DNA of 64,000 nt from Cronobacter universalis NCTC 9529 (GCF_001277175.1 NZ_CP012257.1:2790001-2854000), one strand, 5' to 3'. Counted from the stretch's first letter, positions 1-10,274 are shown. Translations and numbers: made by a program. Notes: generated by a model not told the origin, from the sequence alone.

Positions 1-1035
1 GGTGACATAGACCACGTCATACGGTTGCAGACGGAATTCCGTCGCCATAATGAGCGACGTCGCATCAGACATATCAAGCTGGTAAATGTTGGCGATCTTG
101 CCGCCGCGCTGGTTGTCGCCGCGCAGAGGACGAATAACGAAGATGCCGCTCGCGTTGGAGGTCGTCAGATCGATGCCTTCGGCCTGGCCGAGCGCTTCGG
201 TCAGCGTCATGCCGCTGAAGTCCATTTTGAGCGTGCTCTGTTTCTTCACTTCGCCCATCACGAAGACTTTCAGATCGTCATTACGTGGAACGAATAAGAT
301 GTCGCCCGGATAGAGCAGATGGTTCTGGCTCAAATCGCCATTTTGCATCAGCGCCTGTAGGGAGATGCGGCGCTCCTGGCCGTTATGGGTCAGTACGACG
401 TTGCGCCAGTCGGCGGCGTCCGTCAGGCCGCCCGCGGCGTTGATGGCGTCCAGCACCGTCAGCGGCACGTTGGTGATGGCCTGCTGGCCGGATTTCGCCA
501 CCTGGCCTGAGATATAGGCTTTCTGCGAGCGGAATGCGGCGATATTAACGTCCACCTGCGGGTCAGCGATGTACTGCGCTAAACGGCCGGTAATATCACT
601 GCGGATTTCGCCGAGCGTTTTGCCTGCGACATGGACCTTACCGATGTAGGGATAGAACATGCTGCCGTCCGGCTGCACCCAGTTGCCGGTGTCGCTGGAG
701 CTGCGGTACTGGCCCGCAGGCGTGGTGAGTTCCGGGTGATCCCAGACGGTGACGTTCAGTACGTCGCCCGGCCCTACGCGATACTGGTAGTTGGCAATCT
801 CCTGGTCGAGAGACATATTCGGCTGAGCCACATTCGGGCGAGGACGTAATTGTTCTACCAGTCGCGGCGTCAGCGGATATACGTTCACCATCCGGTCAAG
901 ATCAAAGTCTGCATCCTGTTGCTTGATCACATCCTTTCCCATCGTAGACATATTGCTGCCGGGAAAAACAGTGCAACCGCTCATCAAGGTTACAGACACC
1001 AATAAAGGCATCAATTTCAGTCTGGATTTCATCAT
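1..1035 (-). CDS. wza: Wza, outer-membrane capsular/colanic acid export lipoprotein (3' end cut by window edge)
   Basis: Wza forms the octameric outer-membrane channel through which colanic acid and related capsular polysaccharides leave the cell. The visible 345 codons start with two methionines and a lipoprotein signal; the lipobox reads LMSGC with the acylated cysteine at residue 21. The body matches the polysaccharide biosynthesis/export family: a conserved segment around [20 protein letters not shown] and repeated SLBB-type segments. E. coli Wza is 379 residues, so about 34 C-terminal residues lie left of position 1. The start at 1035 matches the MMKS start of the E. coli protein; 1032 is the alternative. 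It is the first gene of the capsule operon, read leftwards out of the window. A long leader with an ops element and an RcsAB-like box lies upstream (separate entries), so RfaH and Rcs control are expected. Confidence 0.95.
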   Translation of the reverse strand, partial: MMKSRLKLMPLLVSVTLMSGCTVFPGSNMSTMGKDVIKQQDADFDLDRMVNVYPLTPRLVEQLRPRPNVAQPNMSLDQEIANYQYRVGPGDVLNVTVWDHPELTTPAGQYRSSSDTGNWVQPDGSMFYPYIGKVHVAGKTLGEIRSDITGRLAQYIADPQVDVNIAAFRSQKAYISGQVAKSGQQAITNVPLTVLDAINAAGGLTDAADWRNVVLTHNGQERRISLQALMQNGDLSQNHLLYPGDILFVPRNDDLKVFVMGEVKKQSTLKMDFSGMTLTEALGQAEGIDLTTSNASGIFVIRPLRGDNQRGGKIANIYQLDMSDATSLIMATEFRLQPYDVVYVT

Positions 1036-1212
1036 TGAATTTTTATCACTTTGGCAGAGTAATTATTCTGACCCTTTAAATAAGCCACCGTACCGCTTGT
1101 TCCTGCATCAAGAATGCGGCGTCAGGCGCCAGAATATAACTGGAATCATTCCTAAAAGTCGCTTATTTACCCATATACTATTGACAGAATAATTGAGGCT
1201 AATTGACAGACT

Positions 1213-1250
1213 TCAGGCACGCTACCGCCCTTGGCTTTCAGTTACCAATC
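1213..1250 (-). promoter_or_regulatory. JUMPStart element with ops core (RfaH recruitment site)
   Basis: Read on the minus strand, this stretch contains GGGCGGTAGCGTGCC preceded by an AAGCCAA segment, which is the enterobacterial JUMPStart sequence. The ops core GGCGGTAGCGT is at 1229-1219. In E. coli, RNA polymerase pauses at ops and recruits RfaH, giving antitermination through long polysaccharide operons. Its place, about 185 bases upstream of the wza start and on the same strand, is as expected for the colanic acid operon leader. Confidence 0.9.
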
Positions 1251-1501
1251 TACTGCAAAAACAGACGGTTATATTGACACACCCCTGTGAAGCCTCTTCC
1301 AATTGGATTTATCTTATTGCAAGAGACGGTTCATTACGCTGGCGCACTGCTCATCCAGAACGCACAAAGAAAAATCCTTGTGTGCCGGTGGGAATAAGAA
1401 ATGCTGAGTGGATTGTTGCAGCTAAACTTTTGGCAGGCAAGTTAACGCACCGTTGCAAGGCTGTTTTTAAGAATAATATGAACAGCCCATTTTATTGCTT
1501 T

Positions 1502-1515
1502 TAGGATTTTCTTCA
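1502..1515 (-). promoter_or_regulatory. Candidate RcsAB box of the capsule operon
   Basis: On the minus strand the 14 bases read TGAAGAAAATCCTA. From memory, the E. coli wza RcsAB box is TAAAGAAACTCCTA, which would be 12 of 14 matches. The site lies about 470 bases upstream of wza and further from the gene than the ops element, which is the arrangement seen in E. coli. No footprint or search was done, so this is a motif call only. Confidence 0.55.
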
Positions 1516-1767
1516 TGTTGACAGGCAGGAGTGAATAAACTACGCGGACACTTTATTTAAGATATATCCGGGTAATATTATTATTTCATTCTTTTTCATT
1601 ATGACCAGAATATGGCATCTGGCTATTTATTAGCATTAATTTGCCACTTTTGGTTAATTTCCAGCCACAGCTCATCGTTAAGATAATTCTGCCTCGCGTT
1701 GCAATTTAAGCGCGGTTTATCCAGGATCATCAGACTACTATTTATCTTAAAAGGTAACTGACCTCAT

Positions 1768-3357
1768 ATGGAATGGATTGCCGACCCCTCTATCTGGGCA
1801 GGTCTGGCCACGCTTATCGTGCTGGAGCTGGTGCTCGGAATCGACAACCTGGTGTTTATCGCCATCCTGGCTGAAAAACTCCCTCCCGCCCAGCGCGACC
1901 GCGCGCGCGTCACCGGCCTGATACTGGCGATGATCATGCGCCTCGGCCTGCTGGCGTCCGTCTCGTGGCTGGTGACCCTCACCACGCCGCTGTTAACCAT
2001 TAAAAGCTTCAGCTTCAGCGCCCGCGATTTAATCATGCTGCTGGGCGGCCTGTTCCTGCTGTTTAAAGCCACGGTGGAGCTTAACGAGCGACTCGAAGGC
2101 AAAGACACGGAAAACCCGACGCAGCGGCGCGGCGCCCGTTTCTGGGCGGTAGTGGCGCAGATTGTCATCCTCGATGCGGTGTTTTCGCTCGATTCGGTGA
2201 TCACCGCGGTGGGCATGGTGGATCACCTGGCGGTCATGATGGCCGCGGTGATTATCGCCGTCTCTCTGATGCTGCTGGCGAGCAAGGCGCTGACGCGCTT
2301 TGTGAATAATCACCCGACAATCGTCATTCTCTGCCTCAGCTTCCTGCTGATGATTGGCTTTAGCCTGATTGCCGACGGCTTCGGCTTCCATATTCCGAAA
2401 GGCTATCTCTACGCGGCGATTGGCTTTTCCATTATTATCGAGGCGCTCAACCAGCTCGCGATTTTCAACCGCCGCCGTTTTCTCTCCACCGCCAACCAGA
2501 CGCTGCGCCAGCGCACCACCGAGGCCGTAATGCGGCTTATCAGCGGCAAGAAAGAAGACGCCGATCTCGACCCGCAGACGGCGTCGCTTATTGCCGATTA
2601 CAACAACCATCCGCTGTTTAACCGTCAGGAGCAGCTGATGATTGAACGCGTGCTGAACCTTAACCAGCGTACCGTCAGCAGCATCATGACCTCCCGTCAC
2701 GACGTCGAGCATATCGACATCAACGCCCCCGAGGCGCAGGTGCGCGCGCTGCTGGAGCGCAATCAGCACACCCGCGTGGTGATCCGCAGCGACGAGGAAG
2801 AGGACGATCTGCTCGGCGTGGTGCACATTATCGATCTGCTGCAACAGTCGCTGCGCGGCGAACCGCTCGACCTGCGCGCGCTGGTGCGCCAGCCGCTGGT
2901 GTTCCCGGAAGGGCTGCCGCTGCTGAAAGCGCTGGAGCAGTTCCGCAACGCCCGCACCCACTTCGCGTTTGTGGTCGATGAATTCGGTTCGGTGGAGGGC
3001 GTGGTGACGCTGAGCGACGTGATGGAAACCATCGCCGGTAATCTGCCGAACGAAGTGGAAGAGATTGACGCGCGCCACGATATCCAGAAAAACGCCGACG
3101 GCAGCTGGACCGCCAACGGCCATATGCCGCTGGAAGATTTGGTGCAATATGTGCCGCTGCCGCTCGATGACAAACGCGAATATCACACGCTCGCCGGGCT
3201 GATGATGGAGTATCTGCAACACATTCCGGGCGTGGGCGAAACGCTCCAGGTGGGGCATTACCAGCTTAAAACGCTGGAGGTGGAACACCATCGCATCCAG
3301 AAGGTGCAGATAACCTCCCAGGCCGTGACTCAGGAAACGCCGACCGACGCGGCGTAG
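1768..3357 (+). CDS. yegH: YegH, TerC-family membrane protein with CBS and CorC domains
   Basis: This 529-residue inner-membrane protein matches E. coli YegH (527 residues) closely. The first 240 residues are a TerC-type membrane domain with several transmembrane segments and acidic intramembrane motifs (for example [13 protein letters not shown] and [16 protein letters not shown]). Two CBS domains follow at about residues 295-420, and a CorC/HlyC-type domain ends the protein. The family is linked to metal-ion or membrane homeostasis, but the substrate of YegH is not established. The start is an ATG preceded by AAAAGG about 14 bases upstream. It is monocistronic, divergent from wza and convergent with asmA, with a shared terminator. 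Confidence 0.96.
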   Translation: MEWIADPSIWAGLATLIVLELVLGIDNLVFIAILAEKLPPAQRDRARVTGLILAMIMRLGLLASVSWLVTLTTPLLTIKSFSFSARDLIMLLGGLFLLFKATVELNERLEGKDTENPTQRRGARFWAVVAQIVILDAVFSLDSVITAVGMVDHLAVMMAAVIIAVSLMLLASKALTRFVNNHPTIVILCLSFLLMIGFSLIADGFGFHIPKGYLYAAIGFSIIIEALNQLAIFNRRRFLSTANQTLRQRTTEAVMRLISGKKEDADLDPQTASLIADYNNHPLFNRQEQLMIERVLNLNQRTVSSIMTSRHDVEHIDINAPEAQVRALLERNQHTRVVIRSDEEEDDLLGVVHIIDLLQQSLRGEPLDLRALVRQPLVFPEGLPLLKALEQFRNARTHFAFVVDEFGSVEGVVTLSDVMETIAGNLPNEVEEIDARHDIQKNADGSWTANGHMPLEDLVQYVPLPLDDKREYHTLAGLMMEYLQHIPGVGETLQVGHYQLKTLEVEHHRIQKVQITSQAVTQETPTDAA

Positions 3358-3363
3358 CGACAT

Positions 3364-3393
3364 AAAAAAAGCGGCCGCCAGGGCCGCTTTTTT
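3364..3393. terminator. Bidirectional Rho-independent terminator between yegH and asmA
   Basis: A six-base-pair GC stem (3371-3376 with 3382-3387) is flanked by seven A on the left and six T on the right, so it can stop transcription from both convergent genes. Confidence 0.9.
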
Positions 3394-3405
3394 GTGCGCG
3401 ATCGC

Positions 3406-5247
3406 TTAAAGCTTATCGAGCAGTTTTTTTACGTCCTTCGCGTCACTGCTGTCTTTGTGGCGCTCGCTCCAGTCGCTCAGCCGGCGCTTCGCTTCATCCT
3501 GTAAATGCTTACGCAGCAGCTGATCGACCTGCAGATTGTAGTTAAGCGCGTTCCACGGGCCATAAACCCGCAGCGGCACCGGCGTTGCCTGCAGCCACTG
3601 CACCAGTTTGTCGTCGCCTTTCCAGCCGTTGGTGACCTGCACCTTAAAGCGGGTATCACACTGTTCGCGCACCAGATCGAGCGTCCCTTCGCCGCGTAAG
3701 ACCAGCAGTGAAGACTGCCCCTGCATCTCGTCAAGCGCCAGCTCGCCGTGATCCAGCGTCGCGTGCGTGGTGAAACTGTCGAGCGTGGTGGCGTTGTCGA
3801 AATCTTCACGCGCGCTCACGCCGCCGCCGCTGCGCTCCACGGCCTGCTGGATCAGCTGCTGGAAGTTCAGCCCTTCCATACGGCTGCCTTTAAGGGCGAG
3901 CGCCGCTTCGCCCTCCCAGTTTTCACGGAACGCCCGGGCGTCGATGCGATCGCCCTGGAACGTACCGTTAACGCTCATTTTACCGGTCAGCGCGATAGGG
4001 TAATTAAAGGCGCGCAGGATGTCGCCCACTTCAATCTCTTTCGCGTTAACCGTAAAGCGTGCTTCCGGCACATCATCGCGCGCATCAAGCGTTCCCGGCA
4101 GCGACAGCTCCCCCGCGCCGAGTTTGCCGTTAAGCGCGGTCAGCGTCAGCAGCCCCGCCTGATTGCGCATCTGCGCGTTGACGTCGCTGAAGGTCAACCC
4201 GCGCCAGCGCACGCTGTCGGCCTGAATACGGGCGCTGGCGTTAAAACCGCGTAGCCCCATGTAGGGCGCCTCGTCAACTTCAGCGGCGATCACCGGGCGC
4301 GGCAGCGCGCTCTGCTGGCCCTGCTGGGCGACGGCGGTGGTGGTCGCCGGATCCGGCGCGAGCAGTTTTTCGAGATCCAGCGCGCTGAAATGCAGATCGA
4401 GATCCCAGGCGGGTCTGTCGCCGAGCGTCACGCTTCCCTGCCCGGCAAGCTGGCTGTCGTTGGCTTTAAGGTTGAGCGCGCTGAACGCCAGCCGCTTGTC
4501 GCCCTCAAACCAGCGGGCCTGGAACGTGCCCTCGCCTGTGATGCCGTCGCGGGGAAGATCGGCGCCGTGCAGTTGCCAGGAGAGCTGCGACACCGTGGCG
4601 CTCAGGGTTTGCGGATAGTCGGCGGCGTTCAGCGCGGCGGTGAGCGAGAGGGTGAGATCGCGCTGATCGCGGCTCACTTTGCCGCTCAGCTCAAGCTGCG
4701 CGTCGTGGCGCTCGTTCTGCTCCATTTGCAGATTGATGTTGCGAACGGTGACCTGTTCATCATCTTTATGCTGGAACACCAGCACGCTGTCGGCCACTTT
4801 AAGACGGGCGATATCAAACGACCAGCCGCGCGAATCTTCCACCGGCGGCGCGCTGTTTTTCGGCCCGACCGGCGCGCCCGGTTCGTGGCGCGCTTCGCTC
4901 TGCGGCGTAAGCTGCACCACCGCGCCTTTCAGCATCACCTGACGCACAGAGAGCTGGTGCGAGAGCAGCGGAAACAGCGCCACGTCGAGACGCATGTTAT
5001 CGGCGCTCACCAGCGGCTGGCTGGCGCCGGGCGCGGTGAGGCTCATCCGGCCCGAGAGAATGCTGAGCTGCGGCCAGACGTGCCAGCGCAGCGGGCCATC
5101 CAGCTTCAGCTGATACCCGCTGCGCCGCTCGACCTGGCTTATCATGTAACTGCGAAAATCGTTGGGATTTACCAGCATCACCAGCGCGGAGAGACCGGCG
5201 AAAAACACCACCAGTAAGATCATCAGCGTGGTCAGAACTCGTCTCAT
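3406..5247 (-). CDS. asmA: AsmA, inner-membrane-anchored envelope assembly protein
   Basis: AsmA is the founding member of the AsmA-like (repeating beta-groove) family implicated in outer-membrane lipid transport and assembly; mutations suppress assembly-defective porins in E. coli. The product is 613 residues (E. coli 617). It begins with a single hydrophobic anchor at about residues 5-27, followed by a long periplasmic region with the family C-terminal domain at about residues 330-560. It is the last gene of a leftward udk-dcd-asmA run, 30 bases after dcd, and ends at a strong terminator. The start ATG at 5247 has a purine-rich GAGGATGCC stretch just upstream. Confidence 0.96.
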   Translation of the reverse strand: MRRVLTTLMILLVVFFAGLSALVMLVNPNDFRSYMISQVERRSGYQLKLDGPLRWHVWPQLSILSGRMSLTAPGASQPLVSADNMRLDVALFPLLSHQLSVRQVMLKGAVVQLTPQSEARHEPGAPVGPKNSAPPVEDSRGWSFDIARLKVADSVLVFQHKDDEQVTVRNINLQMEQNERHDAQLELSGKVSRDQRDLTLSLTAALNAADYPQTLSATVSQLSWQLHGADLPRDGITGEGTFQARWFEGDKRLAFSALNLKANDSQLAGQGSVTLGDRPAWDLDLHFSALDLEKLLAPDPATTTAVAQQGQQSALPRPVIAAEVDEAPYMGLRGFNASARIQADSVRWRGLTFSDVNAQMRNQAGLLTLTALNGKLGAGELSLPGTLDARDDVPEARFTVNAKEIEVGDILRAFNYPIALTGKMSVNGTFQGDRIDARAFRENWEGEAALALKGSRMEGLNFQQLIQQAVERSGGGVSAREDFDNATTLDSFTTHATLDHGELALDEMQGQSSLLVLRGEGTLDLVREQCDTRFKVQVTNGWKGDDKLVQWLQATPVPLRVYGPWNALNYNLQVDQLLRKHLQDEAKRRLSDWSERHKDSSDAKDVKKLLDKL

Positions 5248-5277
5248 GGCATCCTCTGCAGACCGGCCCGCAGGCGC

Positions 5278-5859
5278 TTAGTCTTTGTCTATACGGCTGG
5301 CGACAGCGCCCTGCTGATCGCGGTATTTCGCATCCTGACGGCGGTTGTATGGTCGCTCCGCCGGGCCGGAAAGCGGCTCGAAGCTCAGCGCGCCAATCAA
5401 CATGCCAGGGCGCAACGCCAGGGGCAACTTACCTGAATTATAGAACTCCAGCACAATACAGCCCTGCCAGCCCGGATCGATACGGTGCGCGGTGACGTGC
5501 ACCATCAGCCCGAGCCGCGCCAGCGACGAACGGCCGTCGAGCCAGCCCACCAGATCCGCCGGCAGCGTGACGGACTCATAGGTCACCGCCAGCGCCAGCT
5601 CGCCAGGATGGAGATAAAACGCTTCGCCGTCGTTCAGCACGATTTCATCGCTCATGACGCGATCGAGCGCCGCGCTCACTTCATCTTTCGGGCCGCTTAA
5701 ATCGATAAACGCGGCGGTATGGCCGCGGAAGGTGCGGAATTTATTGCCAAGACGCACATCCACCGTGGCGCCGTTAATGCGCTCCACCGGCGGACGCGGG
5801 GTAATCGCCAGTCGGCCTTCATCCAGCCAGGCTTCAATATCTCGGTCACAAAGACGCAT
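5278..5859 (-). CDS. dcd: dCTP deaminase
   Basis: Dcd deaminates dCTP to dUTP, the main source of dUMP for thymidylate synthesis in enteric bacteria. The 193-residue product has the same length as E. coli Dcd. It has the trimeric dUTPase/Dcd fold signatures: [14 protein letters not shown] near residue 105 and the active-site segment [13 protein letters not shown] around residues 121-133. The start ATG is preceded by CAGGAGAG. It sits between udk and asmA on the same strand, as in E. coli. Confidence 0.97.
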   Translation of the reverse strand: MRLCDRDIEAWLDEGRLAITPRPPVERINGATVDVRLGNKFRTFRGHTAAFIDLSGPKDEVSAALDRVMSDEIVLNDGEAFYLHPGELALAVTYESVTLPADLVGWLDGRSSLARLGLMVHVTAHRIDPGWQGCIVLEFYNSGKLPLALRPGMLIGALSFEPLSGPAERPYNRRQDAKYRDQQGAVASRIDKD

Positions 5860-5878
5860 TACACTCTCCTGATGTGTT

Positions 5879-5906
5879 CAGGCTTCCGGCAAACGCCGAA
5901 AGCCTG
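5879..5906. repeat. Imperfect inverted repeat in the udk-dcd gap
   Basis: Two 12-base arms (5879-5890 and 5895-5906) pair at 11 of 12 positions around an AAAC loop. No T-run follows on either strand, so it looks like a REP-type or mRNA-stabilising hairpin and not a terminator. It lies in the 83-base gap between udk and dcd. Confidence 0.5.
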
Positions 5907-5942
5907 AGGGTAACTTCCGGAACGGTACACGCAAAACGCAGC

Positions 5943-6584
5943 TTATTCAAAGAACTGGCTGATTTTCGCCTTGAGAATATCGATAGCGATGCGGTTCTTG
6001 CCTCCGCGCGGCACGATGATGTCGGCGTACTGCTTGGAAGGATCGATAAATTGCAGGAACATCGGGCGCACCGTTTTCTGGTACTGCGTCATCACAGAAT
6101 CCATAGAGCGGCCGCGCTCGTTGACGTCACGCTTAATGCGGCGCATCAGGCAGATATCCAGCGGGGTATCGACGAAAATTGAGAAATTCATCTCTTCGCG
6201 CAAACGCGCGTCGGTGAGCAGCAGGATCCCTTCCAGAATAATCACCTTTTTCGGTTCGATATGTACCGTCTGCGCGGTACGGGTATGCTCCACGTAGCTG
6301 TAAACCGGCAGCTCGATGGGTTTACCTGCTTTCAGCATTTGCAGGTGTTGAAACAGCAGGTTGTGATCCATCGCGTTCGGATGGTCATAGTTGGTTTTAA
6401 CCCGCTCCTCCATGGACAGATGACTTTGATCCTTGTAATAGCTGTCTTCCGGAATAACACCAATGTGTTCATCACCGACCTGCTCACGCAGCTCCCGATA
6501 GAGGGTACTTGCGATAAGGCTTTTACCTGAAGCCGATGCGCCGGCGATGCCGATGATGACGCATTGATGGGACTTGTCAGTCAT
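5943..6584 (-). CDS. udk: Uridine/cytidine kinase
   Basis: Udk phosphorylates uridine and cytidine to UMP and CMP in pyrimidine salvage. The product is 213 residues, identical in length to E. coli Udk. A Walker A P-loop GASASGKS is at residues 15-22. The segment [12 protein letters not shown] carries the catalytic Asp of the family, and the nucleoside-binding part with [10 protein letters not shown] follows. It leads the udk-dcd-asmA run. A perfect TATAAT lies about 68 bases upstream of its start. Confidence 0.97.
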   Translation of the reverse strand: MTDKSHQCVIIGIAGASASGKSLIASTLYRELREQVGDEHIGVIPEDSYYKDQSHLSMEERVKTNYDHPNAMDHNLLFQHLQMLKAGKPIELPVYSYVEHTRTAQTVHIEPKKVIILEGILLLTDARLREEMNFSIFVDTPLDICLMRRIKRDVNERGRSMDSVMTQYQKTVRPMFLQFIDPSKQYADIIVPRGGKNRIAIDILKAKISQFFE

Positions 6585-6935
6585 AAATTAGCGACCTGGT
6601 TTACATAATAAAGAGAAAAGGAAGGGTGACGCCGTCGCGCCAGACGCGGCAATTATAGGGATTTCACGAAATTGATACCAGTCGATGCTGCAATCGTGAG
6701 AATAAGTGCGCAAATTCTGTCGCGCATGGCAGCCGAAAAGCGGTGTTTTTCGCCGTGGAAACAGGCAGTAAGCGAGGCCCAGGCGCTCCGGCGCGCTTTT
6801 TATTATTCACCGCAGTTAATTTATGAGCAGACGCCATAGGAATTGTAAATTGTTTGTACTAGCATAACCGAAACATTTTTCCTGATGCGTCCGGGTATTG
6901 CACCTGACGGCAATGCCTATGCGGATTATGTGGTA
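6585..6935. other. Divergent intergenic region udk/dgcE
   Basis: This 351-base gap lies between leftward udk and rightward dgcE. On the minus strand a perfect -10 hexamer TATAAT is at 6657-6652, a reasonable udk promoter although no good -35 lies 17 bases upstream. An alternative in-frame dgcE start at 6885 lies inside the gap. No RNA gene or protein gene is apparent. Confidence 0.5.
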
Positions 6936-9900
6936 ATGATTAAAAAAAAGAACAAGCAGGAGCTGGCGGCCACGCCGCATCCTCTGCTGCGCTTAGTAAG
7001 CCTTGGCTTACTGACCTACATTTTTACGCTCTTTTCGCTTGAGCTGACGCTATTCGACACGCTGCTGGCCCCGCTGTGGTTCCCGACCTCCATTATGATG
7101 GTGGCGTTCTTTCGCCACGCCCTGCGCCTGTGGGTGCCGATTGCGCTGGTCTGCGGCGCGGGCACGGTGCTCGCTACCCTGACGCTGTTCCCGCCCGCGC
7201 ATCTTGAGCTCTCTTATACCGCGATAAACATTATCGAAGCGCTGGTAGGCGCCATACTGCTGCGCAAACTGCTGCCCTGGTACAACCCGCTTAAAAACCT
7301 CAATAACTGGATGCGGCTGGCGTTCGCCAGCGCCGTGGTGCCGCCGCTGGTGGGCGGTTTTTTACTGGTGGCCATCAGCGATGGTCACGTCACGCTGCGC
7401 CTGGCGCTGGTGTGGATCTTATCGGAAACCATCGGCGCGCTGGCGCTGGTGCCGCTCGGGCTGCTGTTTAAAGCGCGCTACCTGCTGCGTCACCGCAGCC
7501 CGCGCCTGCTGGCCGAAAGCCTGGCGACGCTCTGCGTCACGCTGCTGTGCAGCTGGCTGGCGCTGCATTATATGCCGTGGCCGTTCACGTTCGTGATTGT
7601 GCTGCTGATGTGGAGCGCCATCCGCCTGCCGCGGCTGGAGGCGTTCACGGTCTTTCTCGCCACCGTCATGATGGTCTCTTTCGTTATCGCCACTAACCCG
7701 ACGCTGCTCGATTTGCCGCACGAAGGCGTGGTGGTCAATGCGCCCTGGCTGCCCTTTTTGATGATTCTGCTGCCCGCTAACGTCATGACGATGGTGATGT
7801 ACGCCTCCAGGGAAGAGCGCAAGCTCATCACCGAGAGCGAAACGCGTTTTCGCAACGCGATGGAATATTCCGCCATCGGCATGGCGCTGGTTTCGACAGA
7901 AGGCGGCTTTTTGCAGGTTAACAAAGCGCTCTGTACGTTTCTCGGGTATACGCCCGAGCAGCTCGCGAATATGAGCTTCCAGCAATTGACCTACCCGGAA
8001 GATCTGCATGCCGATATGGCGCAGGTCGAGAAGCTGTTGAACGGCGAGATGAATAACTACTCGATGGAGAAGCGCTACTACACCCGCGCGGGCGACGTGG
8101 TATGGGCGCTGCTGGCGGTTTCTATCGTGCGCCAGCGCGACGGCTCGCCGCTCTATTTTATCGCCCAGGTGGAAGATATTACCGAACTCAAGCGCACCGA
8201 GTGGGTGAACAAACGCCTGATGGAGCGTATTACGCTCGCCAACGAAGCGGGCGGCATCGGCATCTGGGAGTGGGAGCTCGGCACCGACGTGCTCGCCTGG
8301 GATCAGCGCATGTTTGAGCTTTATGAAGTGCCGCCGCACACGCGCCCGACCTACCAGCTCTGGAAATCGCGGCTGCTGAAAGAAGATGTCGCCCAGGCGG
8401 AAGCCACCATCCAGGAGGCGCTGCGCGCGCGCGTGCCGTTTAAGATGGAGTATCGCATTCAGGTGAAAAACGGCGTGCGCCACATCCGCGCGCTGGCCAA
8501 CCGCGTGCTGAATAAACAGGGCGAAGTGGAGCGACTGCTCGGCGTGAATATGGACATGACCGAGGTGAAACAGCTCAACGAGGCGCTGTTCCAGGAGAAA
8601 GAGCGGCTGCATATCACGCTCGATTCCATCGGCGAGGCGGTGATCTGTACCGATATCGATATGAACGTCACCTTTATGAACCCGGTCGCCGAGAAGATGA
8701 GCGGCTGGCGCCAGGAAGAGGCGATCGGCCAGCCGGTACTGGGCATTTTACGTATCACGTTCGGCGATAACGGCCCTTTGCTCGACAATATTCACAGCGG
8801 CGAAGCCACACACCCCGGCACCGGAATTGAACAGGACGTGGTGCTGCACTGCCGCAACGGCGGCAATTACGACATTCATTACACCATTACGCCGCTCAGT
8901 ACGCTGGAAGGGGAAAATATCGGCTCCGTGCTGGTTATCCATGACGTTACCGAATCACGTAAAATGCTGCGCCAGCTGAGCTACAGCGCCTCGCATGACG
9001 CGCTTACCCATCTCGCCAACCGCGTGAGCTTCGAAACGCACCTTAAGCGTCTGCTGCAAAGCGTCAGCGAAACCCATCAGCGTCACGCGCTGGTCTATAT
9101 CGATCTCGACCGTTTTAAAGCGGTAAACGATACCGCCGGGCATGCGGCGGGCGACGCGCTGCTGCGCGAACTCGCCTCGCTGATGCTCGGTATGCTGCGC
9201 ACCACCGACGTGCTGGCGCGTCTCGGCGGCGATGAGTTCGGCCTGCTGCTGCCGGATTGCAGCCTGGAGAACGCCCGCACCATCTGCGAGCGCATCGTGG
9301 CGGCCATCAACGAATATCCGTTTGTCTGGGAGAGCCGCCTGCACCGCATCGGCGCCAGCGCGGGGATTACGATAATCGAAGCGTCCAATAACCAGGCGCA
9401 GGAAGTGATGTCGCAGGCGGATATCGCCTGTTACACCTCGAAGAACGCCGGACGCGGCGTGGTGACGGTCTACGAGCCGCACCAGCAGCAGCTCCATCAC
9501 GGCCGCGGCACGCTGACCGCCCAGGAGCAGCAGCGCATGATAAGCGAACACCATCATGTTCTGATGGTGCGTCCGGTCGCCTCGCCGCGCGTGCCGGAAA
9601 GCGCCAGCTTCTGGCTGCTGTCGCTGCGTCTGTGGACCAGCGAAGGCGAGATGATAGAAGAGCACAGCTTCCGCGCGGGGCTTAACGATCCTGAGCTGAT
9701 GCAGGCGCTGGACACCCGCATGCTGACCGATTTCTTCCGGGATCACGCCGCGAATGTAGCGCGCAAAGGCGTCGGCGTGGCGTTAACCCTCTCCGGCGCG
9801 ACACTGTTAAACGCGCAGCGCCTCGACGCGCTGCTGGCGCAGCTCGCCGAAAGCCCGCTGCCGCCGCGCCTGCTGCATCTGATGATTAACAGCGAGGTGC

Positions 9901-10274
9901 TGATGCAGGATGCCGCGACGGCGCGCCGCCATCTGGCGCGCCTGCGTGAAGCGGGCTGCCGGGTCGTGCTGAGCCATATCGGCCGCGAGCTGGAAGTGTT
10001 TGAGCACATCTCTGCCGCCTGCGCCGATTACATTATGGTGGCAAGCGATCTGGTGACCGACGCCCATGCGAGCCTGATGGACGAAATGCTGCTGACGATT
10101 GTGATGGGCAACGCGCGCCGCCTCGGCCTGCAAACCATCGCCGGCCCTGCCGACCAGCAGTCGTTGCTGGAAACGCTCGCCAGCGTCGGCATCGATCTGA
10201 TTTACGGCGAAACCGTATCCCAGACCCAGGCGCTCACCGCCCGCCTGGCCACCAGCTACTTCGCTATTCACTAA
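6936..10274 (+). CDS. dgcE: DgcE (YegE), MASE1-PAS-GGDEF diguanylate cyclase with degenerate EAL domain
   Basis: DgcE makes c-di-GMP and in E. coli feeds the pathway that activates curli through MlrA. The roughly 1112-residue product (E. coli 1105) starts with an eight-to-ten-helix MASE1 membrane domain to about residue 290. PAS/PAC modules follow at about 300-680, then a GGDEF domain with the intact signature RLGGDEFGLLLP. Five residues before that motif is RTTD, a product-inhibition I-site. The C-terminal EAL-like domain lacks the EAL signature and metal-binding acidic residues, so it is probably not a phosphodiesterase. I chose ATG 6936 because MIKKKNKQ...PHPLLRLVSLG aligns with the E. coli N terminus; ATG 6885 would add 17 residues. 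The last 11 bases overlap the convergent alkA. Confidence 0.94.
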   Translation: MIKKKNKQELAATPHPLLRLVSLGLLTYIFTLFSLELTLFDTLLAPLWFPTSIMMVAFFRHALRLWVPIALVCGAGTVLATLTLFPPAHLELSYTAINIIEALVGAILLRKLLPWYNPLKNLNNWMRLAFASAVVPPLVGGFLLVAISDGHVTLRLALVWILSETIGALALVPLGLLFKARYLLRHRSPRLLAESLATLCVTLLCSWLALHYMPWPFTFVIVLLMWSAIRLPRLEAFTVFLATVMMVSFVIATNPTLLDLPHEGVVVNAPWLPFLMILLPANVMTMVMYASREERKLITESETRFRNAMEYSAIGMALVSTEGGFLQVNKALCTFLGYTPEQLANMSFQQLTYPEDLHADMAQVEKLLNGEMNNYSMEKRYYTRAGDVVWALLAVSIVRQRDGSPLYFIAQVEDITELKRTEWVNKRLMERITLANEAGGIGIWEWELGTDVLAWDQRMFELYEVPPHTRPTYQLWKSRLLKEDVAQAEATIQEALRARVPFKMEYRIQVKNGVRHIRALANRVLNKQGEVERLLGVNMDMTEVKQLNEALFQEKERLHITLDSIGEAVICTDIDMNVTFMNPVAEKMSGWRQEEAIGQPVLGILRITFGDNGPLLDNIHSGEATHPGTGIEQDVVLHCRNGGNYDIHYTITPLSTLEGENIGSVLVIHDVTESRKMLRQLSYSASHDALTHLANRVSFETHLKRLLQSVSETHQRHALVYIDLDRFKAVNDTAGHAAGDALLRELASLMLGMLRTTDVLARLGGDEFGLLLPDCSLENARTICERIVAAINEYPFVWESRLHRIGASAGITIIEASNNQAQEVMSQADIACYTSKNAGRGVVTVYEPHQQQLHHGRGTLTAQEQQRMISEHHHVLMVRPVASPRVPESASFWLLSLRLWTSEGEMIEEHSFRAGLNDPELMQALDTRMLTDFFRDHAANVARKGVGVALTLSGATLLNAQRLDALLAQLAESPLPPRLLHLMINSEVLMQDAATARRHLARLREAGCRVVLSHIGRELEVFEHISAACADYIMVASDLVTDAHASLMDEMLLTIVMGNARRLGLQTIAGPADQQSLLETLASVGIDLIYGETVSQTQALTARLATSYFAIH

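Larger units (their letters stand above)
1036..1767. other. Long AT-rich intergenic region between wza and yegH
   Basis: This 732-base stretch separates the divergent genes wza and yegH and holds no convincing gene. The short ORFs in it (for example 923-1192 and 1193-1504) have no recognisable protein features. The wza-proximal half is the long untranslated capsule leader with the ops element; a candidate RcsAB box lies near 1502-1515. The yegH-proximal part must hold the yegH promoter, which I could not place with confidence. Confidence 0.7.

Noticed and set aside
1141..1154. TGGAATCATTCCTA as an RcsAB box
   Set aside because: It matches the consensus only about 9 of 14 and lies between ops and wza, downstream of where the promoter must be; the site at 1502-1515 is a better match in a better place.
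923..1504. Two short plus-strand ORFs in the wza-yegH gap
   Set aside because: No ribosome binding site, no similarity, and they cross the wza start and the ops element.
2029..3363. 444-codon minus-strand ORF opposite yegH
   Set aside because: Antisense shadow of yegH with biased His/Gln/Arg composition and no recognisable motif.
7419..8612. 397-codon minus-strand ORF opposite dgcE
   Set aside because: Antisense to the conserved PAS region of dgcE, with no motif and no ribosome binding site.
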